Below, one piece after another: positions 32,204 through 42,137 of a stretch of DNA of 55,794 nt (position 1 is the first letter of the stretch; every line of letters starts with the position of its first letter). This DNA comes from Bacteriovoracaceae bacterium (GTDB lineage Bacteria > Bdellovibrionota > Bacteriovoracia > Bacteriovoracales > Bacteriovoracaceae), in assembly GCA_023954635.1 (NCBI GenBank), contig JAGSHI010000007.1:1-55794 (forward strand), read 5' to 3'. The translations under genes and the position numbers were made by a program. The notes under the pieces were generated by a model. That model was given only the letters and a program-made list of their open reading frames with translations, was not told where the DNA came from and searched no databases.

Positions 32204-33628
32204 TTGAATAAGTGGTTCATTTTTATTCATTCAATAGTCATAAGTTTAGGTGTTGAAGCATCGACACTACATAAGATTTCTAGTGAATTTCTTGGAGTTA
32301 ATCAGGCGATTGATTTAAAGAAGATAGACACTGAACAGTCAAAAATTGATTTAGAACTTATCGATGCTTATCGCTATTGGAGTTTGTTTTACGAGGGGTC
32401 GATTGATGATAGTGGATTAGAGTCATCGTCAACTTTAACTTCGAATCCAATTAAGTCTAACAATCATACTCTGGGTGTTACTAAGAACTTTGATTGGGGT
32501 GGAAATTTTAGTTTTTCAAATACAATGAGGAGCCTCTCGGGGAGTAACTTTTTTGGTACTCTCAACGGGAAAACATACGGGTTTTCTCAAACTGTCTCTT
32601 ACTCTCAAGACTTAGGAAAAAACTTTTTAGGAAGAAATGATAGATCAGAAATTCATGAGGCTGAACTGTACTATGGACTTAAAAAAGTCCTCCTAAGCAC
32701 AGAGAAGGAAAAAGGCCTCTTGCAGTTAACCTCTTCGTGGGTTGATGTAAAACTTTCTCTTGCGCTATTGAAACTGCAAGAAGAAGCATTAATACGTGCC
32801 AAAAGAAGAGAGTCTCTTGTCACAAGAAGAGTGAAAGATGGTTTAAAAGAAAGAGTTGATCTCTATCAAGCGAAGGGTAGTCGAGAACTTCAGAAAGAAG
32901 AACTTCGTAATGCTGAAATTTCTCTGAAAAAGTCACTCGAGTCTCTTGGGAAAAATCTACACAGAAAAGTGCAGTCTAATGAGTTTAAGGCATTTGGTTT
33001 AAATTCAGTGTCAAAAGAAAACCTTCCTAGTGGCAATATTGAAGGAAACAAAGAGATTAAATCTCTTGAGACGAAGTTACAGATTTTAGAAAGTGAATAT
33101 AGTCGAAAGGATAACTCGCTTACTCCATCAGTCTCGTTAACAGGAAGTTATACTTCTAATGATTTCGATTCTACGCGAAGTAAATCAATAAGCTCAGGTT
33201 CTCTAGGGAGTGATACGAAAGAGACTAGTATCGGAGTTTCTTTAACTTGGCCTTTGTGGTCTCGTCCAGCGAAGCTTGAACGATCAAAGACATTAATAGA
33301 AAAGAAATTAACAACTCAAAGAAAAACAAAGATTAGTACGAATGTTGAAATCACGGAGAGATTTTTTAAAGATCAAATAGAACTCTTAAATAAGAATGTC
33401 ATTTCTGGAAAGATAAGAAGAGATTTGGCTTCTAGGGCCCTTGCAGAATATAACAAGTTATATAACAAAGGGCGAGCTGACTTAGATCAGGTGATTAGAG
33501 CTGAGGAAGAACTTATTAGAACAGAGAAACAGTTTGTTCGATCAGTCTCAAATAGAAAAAAAGTAATTTTTAGTCTCGCTTATCTTTATGGAACATTGGG
33601 TGAGTATTGCTTGAAGGAAGCCAATTAA
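32204..33628 (+). CDS. TolC-family outer-membrane efflux channel
   Basis: The 474-residue product starts at TTG with GGAGGA 6 nt upstream, has a signal peptide and two long helical repeats of the outer membrane factor family, each with coiled-coil heptads (about 150-230 and 380-460) separated by beta strands such as SVSLTGSYTSND. Such channels span the outer membrane and periplasm and open into an RND pump. The gene is followed with no gap by the RND transporter gene. The adaptor that normally links them is missing here. Confidence 0.85.
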   Translation: MNKWFIFIHSIVISLGVEASTLHKISSEFLGVNQAIDLKKIDTEQSKIDLELIDAYRYWSLFYEGSIDDSGLESSSTLTSNPIKSNNHTLGVTKNFDWGGNFSFSNTMRSLSGSNFFGTLNGKTYGFSQTVSYSQDLGKNFLGRNDRSEIHEAELYYGLKKVLLSTEKEKGLLQLTSSWVDVKLSLALLKLQEEALIRAKRRESLVTRRVKDGLKERVDLYQAKGSRELQKEELRNAEISLKKSLESLGKNLHRKVQSNEFKAFGLNSVSKENLPSGNIEGNKEIKSLETKLQILESEYSRKDNSLTPSVSLTGSYTSNDFDSTRSKSISSGSLGSDTKETSIGVSLTWPLWSRPAKLERSKTLIEKKLTTQRKTKISTNVEITERFFKDQIELLNKNVISGKIRRDLASRALAEYNKLYNKGRADLDQVIRAEEELIRTEKQFVRSVSNRKKVIFSLAYLYGTLGEYCLKEAN

Positions 33629-36600
33629 GTGATGGGAAAAATAATTGATTTTTTTCTAGACCGTCCTCTACTTGTAAATCTCATTACAGTTATGATTTTT
33701 ATTGTCGGTGGATTTAGTGCATGGACTCTGCAAAAGGAAATGTTTCCGAAAGTTGAGTTTGATGTCATCTTAATTACGACCTCATATCCAGGCTCAAGTT
33801 CAGAAGATGTCGAAAAGCTTGTTACTCTAAGCCTAGAAAGAGAACTCAAGGCCGTTGACGGAATAAAAGAAATGAATGCTCTTTCCGCTGAGGGGAGTTC
33901 GATTGTTTATTTAACTGTTGAGGCTGATGCAGACTTGGAAGATGTTTTAGATGATGTCAAAAATGCAGTTGATGCTGTTGATGACCTTCCTGATGAGGCT
34001 AAGCTTCCAAGGGTTCGATCATTAGATAATAAAACAAGAGGTATTATAAAGGTTCCGCTTACTGGAGCGACTTACCCAGTACTTAGAAAGCATGCTAAAA
34101 AAATTCAAGACCAATTGGAGAGTTTGTCACCAATCGCTCGAGTAGAGTTAGATGGCTATCGTCTTGATGAAATAGTTATTCAAATTAACCCCGATAAACT
34201 TAATGAATTTGAAGTCACTCCAAGTGAAATAGCAACATCAATAAAAAATAGAAATCTCAATTTATCTGCCGGTAAGCTCGAAACTTCTACCGGTGATATT
34301 ATTGTTCGGACAATCTCAGAGTTTCAAAATACTCAAGAGATTGAGGATGTTGTTGTAAGATCCAATACAAATGGAGTTTCTGTATTGGTTAAAGATGTTG
34401 CTTCTGTTGTAAGAAGACCTTTAAAGGGAACTACTCTATTAAGAAGTCAGGGAAAAGAAGCCGTCTTCTTAGATATAAAAGCAAAGGAAAACTCAGACAT
34501 CTTAAAGTCTGTTGAGTTAGTACAAGATACGATTGATAATTACTTTGAAAAAAATTCTATTACTGGGATTGAATACCGATACACTGATGATTTGAGCTTC
34601 TATGTAAAACGTCGATTAAACGTATTAAAAAATAATGGCTTAGTTGGAATCGCTCTTGTTCTTGGGTGCCTTTTACTCTTTTTAAACTTTTCGACATCTA
34701 TAATTACAAGCTTAGGTGCACCGATCGCATTTTTTACATCCTTTATTATAATGGATGCCACGGGACTCACGATCAATCTTATTTCAATGTTTGGATTAAT
34801 TATTGTTCTTGGAATGCTGGTCGACGATTCAATTATTGTAGCTGAACAATACTATCAATACCTTGAGAATGGTATGAAACCAAAAGAAGCTGCTCGCAAG
34901 GCAGCTTTGGATACAGTTAAGCCAGTTACAGCTACCATCCTCACAACTATCGTTGCTTTTGGGGCCCTCTTTTTTATGGGCGGCATTATGGGGAAGTTTT
35001 TATGGATGGTTCCCGCGATGGTTATTATTTGCCTTCTCGCAAGTTGGATAGAGTGTTTTTTCATTTTACCTAGCCACCTCAATGACTTTGTAAGATTAAA
35101 GCACAAAAAAGCAGATTCAAGATGGTATGCACCAATCGTTAACCATTATGAAAGAACTGTTCGAAAATTTCTTAAGGTTCCGTATATCACTCAATTTATA
35201 TTCCTATCTGTTTTTATTGTTTCCATACTTGTAGGGAAGGGAATGAGGTTTGAATTATTTCCTGGAGATGATGTTCGAGTTATTTACCTACAGTTAAAAG
35301 GTAAAGTTGGAACCCAGTTAAAAGAAACGAATATCGCGATGAAAAGCCTTGAGACAATGGCGATGAATGATCTTAAAAAAGACGAATATGAGCAAATTAA
35401 GTCCACTGTTGGCAAACTGCTAGGTGACCATGGGACAAAATTGGGAACTCACTACGGATCGTTAGTCGTTTACTTAACTGATCCGAGCGATAGAGACCGT
35501 TCAACGGATGAAATACTTAGTGAACTTACAAAACAGGCCAAAGATCTTGTGGGTCGAGATTTCGTCGTAACAACAAAGAAAGTTCAAGGTGGACCACCGA
35601 GAGGCAAACCAATTGATATTGAACTTCGTGGTGAAAGTATCGAAGAACTGAAGGTTGTGAGTAGAAAAGTAGAAGAGAGTCTTAAGAGTCAAGAGGGTGT
35701 TACATCAACAGAAATTGATTTTGAAGAAGGAAAACAGCAAGTCGTAATAACGGTTAATGACCAAGAGGCTCGAAGGTTAGGGGTCAATACAAAAGCTATC
35801 GCCTTTGAATTAAGAACAGCTCTTGCTGGTGATGCTTTATCTGAAATCAGAGAAAATGATGAGGATATTGAGATTAAAATTTTGCTAGATGATACGGCCA
35901 AGGGGCAAGTAGAGTCATTAAGTAAAATTCATATCTTAAATAATCAAGGTAGAAGAATCCCTATTGCAAAAGTCGTCGATTTTAAAGAAATACCTGGAGC
36001 ATTTGTCATTAGGCGATTTGATCGGAAGAGAATCTTTTCAGTTTCAGCAACTTTAGACAATACTCTGACTTCACCTCGTAAGGCATCTAAGGCCATGAAA
36101 CCTCTCTTATTGAAAATTTTAAAAGATCACCCTGATGTAACTTTTGAGTTTGGCGGCGAAAATAAAAATACAAACGAATCAATGGAAAGGCTTATTAAAT
36201 CTTTTGTGATTTCTGTTTTTTGCATCTTTTTGATTTTAGTCGTGATGTTTGGCAGCTTAGGTCAACCTCTAGTCATAATGTCTGCAATTCCTCTGGGAAT
36301 GATTGGAGTTATTTTTACCTTCAAGCTTTTCGGAGCAAGTCTTGGGTTTATGGCCATGTTAGGTGTCGTTGGCCTCGTTGGTGTTGTTGTAAATGACTCA
36401 ATTGTACTTGTTACCTTTATCAATGAGAAAAGAACTCAAATCTCAGATATTAATGAGGCGATTGTTCAAGGTTGCCGCTCAAGATTTAGACCTGTTATTT
36501 TAACCACATTTACCACAGTTGCAGGACTACTACCTGTTGCTCATGCCCCAGGTGGAGATCCTTTTATCAAACCAATGGCCATGAGTTTTGCATGGGGACT

Positions 36601-36733
36601 TCTTTTCTCAACATCTGTAACCTTAATTTTTGTTCCATGTTCTTATTTAGGTTACGTTAAGGGCCTAGATTACTTTAAGAGTCTTTTTTTACGAAAAAAT
36701 GATTCTTCAGATGAGAGTTTGGCCGTAAAATAG
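33629..36733 (+). CDS. RND-family efflux transporter (AcrB/HAE1-like)
   Basis: The 1034-residue product is a full-length RND inner-membrane pump with twelve expected transmembrane helices. Characteristic stretches are FLDRPLLVNLI, TTSYPGSSSEDVEKLVT near the N-terminus, the helix-4 proton-relay region GLIIVLGMLVDDSIIVAEQ with paired Asp (about 394-412), and the matching GVVGLVGVVVNDSIVLVTF of helix 10. It fits the hydrophobe/amphiphile subfamily (HAE1). Start is GTG at 33629 or ATG at 33632. It directly follows the TolC-like gene. Confidence 0.92.
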   Translation: MMGKIIDFFLDRPLLVNLITVMIFIVGGFSAWTLQKEMFPKVEFDVILITTSYPGSSSEDVEKLVTLSLERELKAVDGIKEMNALSAEGSSIVYLTVEADADLEDVLDDVKNAVDAVDDLPDEAKLPRVRSLDNKTRGIIKVPLTGATYPVLRKHAKKIQDQLESLSPIARVELDGYRLDEIVIQINPDKLNEFEVTPSEIATSIKNRNLNLSAGKLETSTGDIIVRTISEFQNTQEIEDVVVRSNTNGVSVLVKDVASVVRRPLKGTTLLRSQGKEAVFLDIKAKENSDILKSVELVQDTIDNYFEKNSITGIEYRYTDDLSFYVKRRLNVLKNNGLVGIALVLGCLLLFLNFSTSIITSLGAPIAFFTSFIIMDATGLTINLISMFGLIIVLGMLVDDSIIVAEQYYQYLENGMKPKEAARKAALDTVKPVTATILTTIVAFGALFFMGGIMGKFLWMVPAMVIICLLASWIECFFILPSHLNDFVRLKHKKADSRWYAPIVNHYERTVRKFLKVPYITQFIFLSVFIVSILVGKGMRFELFPGDDVRVIYLQLKGKVGTQLKETNIAMKSLETMAMNDLKKDEYEQIKSTVGKLLGDHGTKLGTHYGSLVVYLTDPSDRDRSTDEILSELTKQAKDLVGRDFVVTTKKVQGGPPRGKPIDIELRGESIEELKVVSRKVEESLKSQEGVTSTEIDFEEGKQQVVITVNDQEARRLGVNTKAIAFELRTALAGDALSEIRENDEDIEIKILLDDTAKGQVESLSKIHILNNQGRRIPIAKVVDFKEIPGAFVIRRFDRKRIFSVSATLDNTLTSPRKASKAMKPLLLKILKDHPDVTFEFGGENKNTNESMERLIKSFVISVFCIFLILVVMFGSLGQPLVIMSAIPLGMIGVIFTFKLFGASLGFMAMLGVVGLVGVVVNDSIVLVTFINEKRTQISDINEAIVQGCRSRFRPVILTTFTTVAGLLPVAHAPGGDPFIKPMAMSFAWGLLFSTSVTLIFVPCSYLGYVKGLDYFKSLFLRKNDSSDESLAVK

Positions 36734-36778
36734 TATAAGAACTTAATTAATACTTACTTAAACAGTCAGGTATGCTTT

Positions 36779-37387
36779 ATGAATTTAAATAAAGACACAA
36801 TGGTTACTCTTATCATTCTACTTGTCGTGACAGTGTTTTTTCACTTTAGACAATACCAAACCAATAAGCAGGTTGATGATATTGCAGCAAAAGTTATAGC
36901 GATGCAGGAAAATGTTGAAAAGATTGCATATGTAACAAGTACAGAAATTAAAAGTTTAAAAAATGAAACAACAAAACTTAAAGCAATTAAAAAAGATACA
37001 ACTTCTCCACTAACTAAAGACGAACTAGAAGATATTAAAAAACAACTTAAATCTATTTCTCTACAAAAATCAGCGAAGAAAAAAGATTTAATTCTTTGTG
37101 CTGGGGCAAAAGAAGGTGTGATTAAGTTATATAGTAGCGGAAAATTTGTCTATTATGAGTCAACAAGTGTCGCCGTTTCTAAACCTACAGGCAAGGGAAC
37201 ATACGATATAGAGGGACCATTCTTTGTGTATTCTGGAATTTTCCAAGAAGGTGGTAAGAGCAAAAATATGACTGGAAGAGCATTTATCACAAATTTAGTA
37301 AATGAAACGATAAGTACTCTAAGTATCGCTTCTTCTGTATATACATTTGATGCTTGTACAAAAGGTGTGTTAACTAAGTTTCGTTAA
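36779..37387 (+). CDS. Membrane-anchored coiled-coil protein, unknown
   Basis: The 202-residue product has one N-terminal transmembrane helix (7-23), a long coiled coil (about 27-98) and a small C-terminal domain with two Cys (LILCAGAKEG and FDACTKG). I do not recognise it. A protein with the same plan is encoded at 48106-48597. Its 3' end overlaps the convergent zinc-ribbon gene by 14 bp. Not an adaptor protein for the RND pump: it lacks a lipoyl/HlyD domain and the length does not fit. Confidence 0.75.
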   Translation: MNLNKDTMVTLIILLVVTVFFHFRQYQTNKQVDDIAAKVIAMQENVEKIAYVTSTEIKSLKNETTKLKAIKKDTTSPLTKDELEDIKKQLKSISLQKSAKKKDLILCAGAKEGVIKLYSSGKFVYYESTSVAVSKPTGKGTYDIEGPFFVYSGIFQEGGKSKNMTGRAFITNLVNETISTLSIASSVYTFDACTKGVLTKFR

Positions 37388-38087
37388 TAATAAAAATCCT
37401 ATTACATCCAGGACAAATCTCTAAATTTTTGCAATCTTCTACTGCTCTAAGTAGCGTGCTGTCTAAACTGTACCCACATAGCTTACATGAGTTTCCATTT
37501 AGGTGAGTAAAAGGATGACTTTTACTGAATTGCTTTAATGAATTCTTTAATATGGCCTTACTGGAATCAGAAAGGTTTTTTGCATCTGATTTCCAATCTA
37601 CTTGTAATGCTTCAATTTCTTCTGAGAGCTCATTCGTAGTTTTATCAACTTCTTGTTGAATATCCTTCTTTGAAGATAATGCTCCGGTTATAAACTCATC
37701 AAGCTCTTTTGATTTTGTTGTATTTAACTCATCTTGCTCCATAAGGTTTAGCAAGGTTTCTTGTAGATCTTCAGCCTTTTTTCCCAAATTCTCCTTTTCG
37801 TGCTCGAGTGCTTCAACTTCTTTTTGGCTACTTGCTTTCAGCATATGAGAATTTGATTTTTCAATTTCATTTTCGACTTCATGTAATTCTTTTTCAACCT
37901 GAGAAGAGTTTTGATGAATTTCTTTTAATATAGAATTACAACTTTCTAGCTCTTTTTGCTTGGAAATAATTTGGCTCTCTATAAAGCTAATTCTTTCCAT
38001 TTCATCATCAATTTTTTCTTCAATTCCCTTTATTTGGAGAAGGAGAGAATCAACAACTTTTAAAATTCGAAAATCATTTTGAGCCAT
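37374..38087 (-). CDS. Zinc-ribbon coiled-coil protein (COG1579/CdsZ-like)
   Basis: The 237-residue product is an extended coiled coil (about 10-180) followed by a C-terminal zinc ribbon whose ligands are CKLCG (about 204-208) and CPGC (about 228-231). This is the plan of the COG1579 family, found in many bacteria, with chlamydial and Helicobacter members studied. Its role is not settled. It follows the PilZ gene by 6 nt, so they probably share a transcript. Confidence 0.82.
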   Translation of the reverse strand: MAQNDFRILKVVDSLLLQIKGIEEKIDDEMERISFIESQIISKQKELESCNSILKEIHQNSSQVEKELHEVENEIEKSNSHMLKASSQKEVEALEHEKENLGKKAEDLQETLLNLMEQDELNTTKSKELDEFITGALSSKKDIQQEVDKTTNELSEEIEALQVDWKSDAKNLSDSSKAILKNSLKQFSKSHPFTHLNGNSCKLCGYSLDSTLLRAVEDCKNLEICPGCNRIFIINET

Positions 38088-38093
38088 AAAATT

Positions 38094-38780
38094 TCAACTT
38101 TGTAGAATTATTTGGTTTTCTATGAACTTTTTGAATGTAATACCTGATGTATCATCTGAAAAGGCAATTCCTATCTTAAAATTTTGTTCTTTCTGGTAAT
38201 CAGAATTTTCATTGACGTAGATCAATCGGCCTTCAACTTTCTTATTAAAAGAATAACCGTTCACTAGTGTGAAAATAATTTTGTCATTTTCTTTGAAGTT
38301 ATCAATTTCATTGAATTCAGTACTTAATGCGATTCCACTATCTGAGAGGTCAAATATATTTGCTTCTATCTGCTGATTTCTAAGCACATAATCAAAAATG
38401 GTAAAGTTTTTAAAGTGAACAGGGAGACTTATATGTTCTAAGTTCGTTCTATTTGTCTGTCTCATATTTCTAATAATGAGCAAATCTGGAATTTTAATAA
38501 TGGCCAAAAAAGGTCTGACTTTACCTCTGAAACTTGTGCGATAAACAATACTGTTAGATTTATTACTGATAAGAATTTCCCCAGTATCAATAAACTCAGG
38601 GAAAGAACCTCCACTGAAGAAAGGTCTAATGACTAGTTCATTGGTGTTGATGTTTACGGCAACAATCTTGGCCTTCGTTTGGATACCTGGTTGATTAATC
38701 GTAATTGGTGAATTGAATGTTCGAGAATTTTCAAACATATTCTGAATGATCGCCACATCTTTGACTACTTCAGTATTCAT
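38094..38780 (-). CDS. PilZ-domain c-di-GMP receptor (YcgR-like)
   Basis: The 228-residue product has an N-terminal flagellar brake-like domain (about 20-115) and a C-terminal PilZ domain. The c-di-GMP motif R-x-x-x-R is RQTNR and the partner D-x-S-x-x-G is DLSDSG, with the family-like IVYVN-type strand near the end. YcgR proteins slow flagellar motors in response to c-di-GMP; the partner here is unknown. The ATG at 38780 with GGAG 6 nt upstream is chosen; an in-frame GTG at 38888 would extend it by 36 residues and reach into the aroC upstream region. Confidence 0.82.
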   Translation of the reverse strand: MNTEVVKDVAIIQNMFENSRTFNSPITINQPGIQTKAKIVAVNINTNELVIRPFFSGGSFPEFIDTGEILISNKSNSIVYRTSFRGKVRPFLAIIKIPDLLIIRNMRQTNRTNLEHISLPVHFKNFTIFDYVLRNQQIEANIFDLSDSGIALSTEFNEIDNFKENDKIIFTLVNGYSFNKKVEGRLIYVNENSDYQKEQNFKIGIAFSDDTSGITFKKFIENQIILQS

Positions 38781-38916
38781 TGCAGGCTCCGTGAGAGTTG
38801 ACCCAAAAGCTGTACACACGTTCTGATTAGAGAGATAATGTTCGGGCGTTTTAAATCTGCCAGCACATTGTAGCAGAAAATTTCGCACCGTGCTAACGTC
38901 TTGAAATGAGGGTGTT

Positions 38917-39924
38917 TTGAGAGGAAATTCTTTCGGAAAAATGATTAGTATTACATCTTTTGGAGAATCCCACGGAGCTGGGATTGGAGTCGTGGTTGAT
39001 GGTGTTCCCCCTGGAATTGATTTTTCCCTAGACCAACTTCAAACGGAATTAGATCGAAGAGCACCTGGAAAAGTAAAAGGGACAACGAGTAGAAAGGAAC
39101 CAGATAGTGCTGAAATTCTCTCTGGCGTCTTTGAAAATAAAACTTTGGGAACTCCCATTGCAGTCTTTATCAAGAATACAAATCAAAGAAGTAAGGACTA
39201 TGAAAAACTAAAAGAAGAGTATCGTCCAGGTCATGCCGATGAAACTTATATTCAGAAATATGGGATTCGAGATCACCGAGGTGGCGGGAGAAGTAGTGGG
39301 CGTGAAACTATAGCAAGAGTTATAGGTGGATATTTTGCTGGACTAATAATTAGTAAAATAAATGTTAAGGCCTTTGTTTCTAAATTAGGCCCATTTGAGT
39401 TTAAAGAAATACCAGATAAATTAGAGAAAGAGTTTTTACCTTATGGTTATCCAGATGAATCTAAAAATTCTGAAATAGAAAAATACCTTTTGGAATTAAA
39501 AAAGAACGGAGAATCTCGAGGTGGTACAGTTAAAATTGTTATAGATAATTGTCCCTCAGGTCTTGGTGAACCTTCATTTGATAAATTAAAAGCAGATTTT
39601 TCAAAAGCATTAATGTCTATTGGTGCAGTTGTCTCTTTTAGTTACGGTCTAGGGGAAGAGTTTGCAGAAGTGGAAGGCTCTAGTGCCAGTTCAAATCAAG
39701 AAAACTTTGGCGGAATTGAAGGTGGCATCAGCAACGGAAAAAGAATACTCTTAAAAATAACATTTAAGCCAACTTCTACTGTTGGAGATAAAGCTAAAGA
39801 GGGAAGGCATGATCCATGCATAATCCCTAGGGCGATACCTGTCGTTGAAGCTATGGTGAAGCTTGTTCTTGCAGACCACTATCTAAGGCAAAATGCATAC
39901 CTAAATGGAATGTGGAATGAGTAG
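38917..39924 (+). CDS. aroC: Chorismate synthase
   Basis: AroC makes chorismate from EPSP, using reduced FMN. The 335-residue product begins at TTG with GAGGG upstream and aligns from its first residues to the family (RGNSFGK, TSFGESHG). Signature segments are RPGHADETYIQKYGIRDHRGGGRSSGRET and, near the C-terminus, GRHDPC followed by IPRAIPVVEAM. Length is slightly short but within range. It opens a tight run aroC-aroB-aroA-carbamoyltransferase in which each gene overlaps the next. Confidence 0.95.
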   Translation: MRGNSFGKMISITSFGESHGAGIGVVVDGVPPGIDFSLDQLQTELDRRAPGKVKGTTSRKEPDSAEILSGVFENKTLGTPIAVFIKNTNQRSKDYEKLKEEYRPGHADETYIQKYGIRDHRGGGRSSGRETIARVIGGYFAGLIISKINVKAFVSKLGPFEFKEIPDKLEKEFLPYGYPDESKNSEIEKYLLELKKNGESRGGTVKIVIDNCPSGLGEPSFDKLKADFSKALMSIGAVVSFSYGLGEEFAEVEGSSASSNQENFGGIEGGISNGKRILLKITFKPTSTVGDKAKEGRHDPCIIPRAIPVVEAMVKLVLADHYLRQNAYLNGMWNE

Positions 39925-40945
39925 TAAGCATAAGTTTGTTGAATTTAATGATTTAAAATCGACTATTGAATCTATAGAGACAGATACATTAATCATAATC
40001 ATAGATCTTAACCTTCATAATATTTACTCTCGCCAATTAGAAATTTCAAATATCCAGGGCAAACGAATTATTTTATGGAAATCTCCTCCGGGGGAAAACT
40101 GTAAGACATTTGAAGAATATGAAAGATGCTTAGAATTTATTATAGAAAAAGGAGTTCATCGCAATAGTCATGTTCTCGCAATCGGTGGGGGGGCAACCTC
40201 TGACTTTGCAGGGTTTGTTGCTACTACAATTTTGAGAGGAGTAAAATGGTCAGTTGTGCCTACTACTTTTCTTTCTATGATAGATGCCTCTATCGGAGGC
40301 AAGGTTGGTATTAATTCTAAATTTGGTAAAAATCTTATCGGAGGTTTTCATCAACCAGAAAATATTTTTGTATGCAAAAAATTCTTAGAAACATTGCCTG
40401 AGGATGAAATGCAAAGTGGTCTAGGTGAAATGATAAAATACTGTTATCTAGACCCAGCCATTGGTGAGGCCGTAAAATCAGGAATATCCTCACTAGAACT
40501 AATTGAAGATTGCATGAAGTATAAGCAAAATATTGTAAAAGAAGATCTCAAAGAATCTGGAAAAAGAAAACTATTAAACTTTGGGCACACTCTTGGACAT
40601 GCATTAGAAAAAATCTATGACTTAAAACATGGTATAGCAGTACTTTGGGGTATGGCCCTGATTATTAAACTCTATGGAACAAAGGAACTTTCAACTGACT
40701 TGGAAAAGTATTGTTCAAAGTTGGGACTGCTTGTTGAAGAACCACCTTGGTATAACAAAACATTCCGTATTGATGAGATAATGGAATATTTAACGAAAGA
40801 TAAAAAAACAACTAATAAGAGTGCTATCGACTTAATTCTTTGTTCTAAAAATAGTGAAATTGTAATTAAATCAAAAGATTTTTTAGAAATTAGAAATGAT
40901 TTAGAGAGTAATGCCCTTGAGCTCAGAACCTTTAAACTATATTAA
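39917..40945 (+). CDS. aroB: 3-dehydroquinate synthase-like sugar phosphate cyclase
   Basis: The 342-residue product (ATG at 39917, overlapping aroC by 8 nt; ATG at 39905 possible) shows the NAD-binding GGGATSDFAGF, VPTTFLSMIDASIGGKVGIN, KNLIGGFHQP, LNFGHTLGHALE and KDKK, all typical of 3-dehydroquinate synthase. One position differs: HGIAV stands where most homologues have HGEAV. Because 2-deoxy-scyllo-inosose synthases and other sugar phosphate cyclases share this fold, the substrate is best stated with care, although flanking aroC and aroA favour the shikimate step. Confidence 0.88.
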   Translation: MSSKHKFVEFNDLKSTIESIETDTLIIIIDLNLHNIYSRQLEISNIQGKRIILWKSPPGENCKTFEEYERCLEFIIEKGVHRNSHVLAIGGGATSDFAGFVATTILRGVKWSVVPTTFLSMIDASIGGKVGINSKFGKNLIGGFHQPENIFVCKKFLETLPEDEMQSGLGEMIKYCYLDPAIGEAVKSGISSLELIEDCMKYKQNIVKEDLKESGKRKLLNFGHTLGHALEKIYDLKHGIAVLWGMALIIKLYGTKELSTDLEKYCSKLGLLVEEPPWYNKTFRIDEIMEYLTKDKKTTNKSAIDLILCSKNSEIVIKSKDFLEIRNDLESNALELRTFKLY

Positions 40946-42137
40946 GATTAATCCAGGTAATGTAAATACCTCCTTGTTGATTCCGACTTCTAAGTCGCAT
41001 GCGAATCGCTTACTTATTCTTGCCGCAGTCAAAAATGGTCCAGTAGAAATTAAAGGATTACCAGATAGCACAGATGTTTTAACAATGATTTCTAGTCTGA
41101 AAACGGTAGGGCTGGATATCATTGAGGATAATGAAAAATTTGTGATTAAAGACTCATTTCCTGAATGTGAAAAAGGACAAGGAATTATAAAAATAGAGAC
41201 TGGAGACGGTGGTACAACAAATAGATTTCTGATGCCCTTTCTTTCCCGTGGGAAAAATGAATATGAAATGATCATGGGGAAGCCCATGCGAACTCGACCC
41301 ATGGGAGAACTTATCCGTCCCTTGAGGGAACTTGGAGTTAAAGTCGAAAAAACTGATGAGGGGTTTATAGTTCAAGGACCTTTTAAACAATCAGTAAAGG
41401 TAACTGTCGAATCAGAAAAGTCTACACAGTTTATTTCGGGAGTTCTGTTGGCAACCTTTGATCATAATGATGTTCAATCGAAACCTGATAGAATCTCATC
41501 TTCAGAAAAATACTATGAAATGACATTAGATCTCATAAAAGAAATAGAGAGTGGTGTTAATGAATTTATTGTTCCAGCTGATTCAAGTTCTTTAGGATAC
41601 GCTATAGCTGCAGGGGTAACTCTCAACTCTGTGAAAATAAAAAATTGTCATTCAATTGATCATTATCAAGCAGATTCAGAAATATTTAATATACTTAAGC
41701 TAATTGGCGCAAATTATAGCTTCACTGACGGGTTGAATGTCGAGAAATGTGAGAATATAAGGCCATTTGATATTGATTGTAGTGGCTTCCCAGATCTTGT
41801 TCCAACCTTGGCCTATATCAGCTCCTGCTCACCAGGGAAGAGTGTATTGAGGAACTTAGAAGTTCTTACGCATAAGGAATGCGATCGTTTTGAAGAAATT
41901 ATGAAATTATTAAAACTCTTTAACGTAGAGTTTAATAAAAATGGATACGATTTAGAAATTACAGGTCGTGAAAATACTATTAGTACCCAGGTCACATATG
42001 ATCCACCCGATGATCACCGCATGATTATGACAGCATACCTATTTATGAAGAGAAATGGCGGTGGAAGAATCTCAAACTATCATCATGTGAAGAAAAGCTT
42101 TCCAGACTTTTTTAAGGTTATGGATAAATGTATTTAG
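40911..42137 (+). CDS. aroA: 3-phosphoshikimate 1-carboxyvinyltransferase (EPSP synthase)
   Basis: The 408-residue product has SKSHANRLLILAA, GDGGTTNRF, the MRTRPMGELIRPL segment, SKSTQF-like EKSTQF, the catalytic Asp in SGFPDLVP and the C-terminal DDHRM with KKSFPDFF. It is a compact EPSP synthase, fitting between aroB and the carbamoyltransferase. It overlaps aroB by 35 nt, with its ATG preceded by a GAGAG sequence. The phosphoshikimate-binding residues appear intact. Confidence 0.92.
   Translation: MPLSSEPLNYIKINPGNVNTSLLIPTSKSHANRLLILAAVKNGPVEIKGLPDSTDVLTMISSLKTVGLDIIEDNEKFVIKDSFPECEKGQGIIKIETGDGGTTNRFLMPFLSRGKNEYEMIMGKPMRTRPMGELIRPLRELGVKVEKTDEGFIVQGPFKQSVKVTVESEKSTQFISGVLLATFDHNDVQSKPDRISSSEKYYEMTLDLIKEIESGVNEFIVPADSSSLGYAIAAGVTLNSVKIKNCHSIDHYQADSEIFNILKLIGANYSFTDGLNVEKCENIRPFDIDCSGFPDLVPTLAYISSCSPGKSVLRNLEVLTHKECDRFEEIMKLLKLFNVEFNKNGYDLEITGRENTISTQVTYDPPDDHRMIMTAYLFMKRNGGGRISNYHHVKKSFPDFFKVMDKCI

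Noticed and set aside
36779-37387. Periplasmic adaptor for the RND pump
   Set aside because: Too short and lacks lipoyl and beta-barrel domains of HlyD-type adaptors.
39917-40945. 2-deoxy-scyllo-inosose synthase (aminoglycoside-type) instead of AroB
   Set aside because: Most motifs fit 3-dehydroquinate synthase and the gene lies between aroC and aroA, though the E to I change in HGEAV leaves some doubt.
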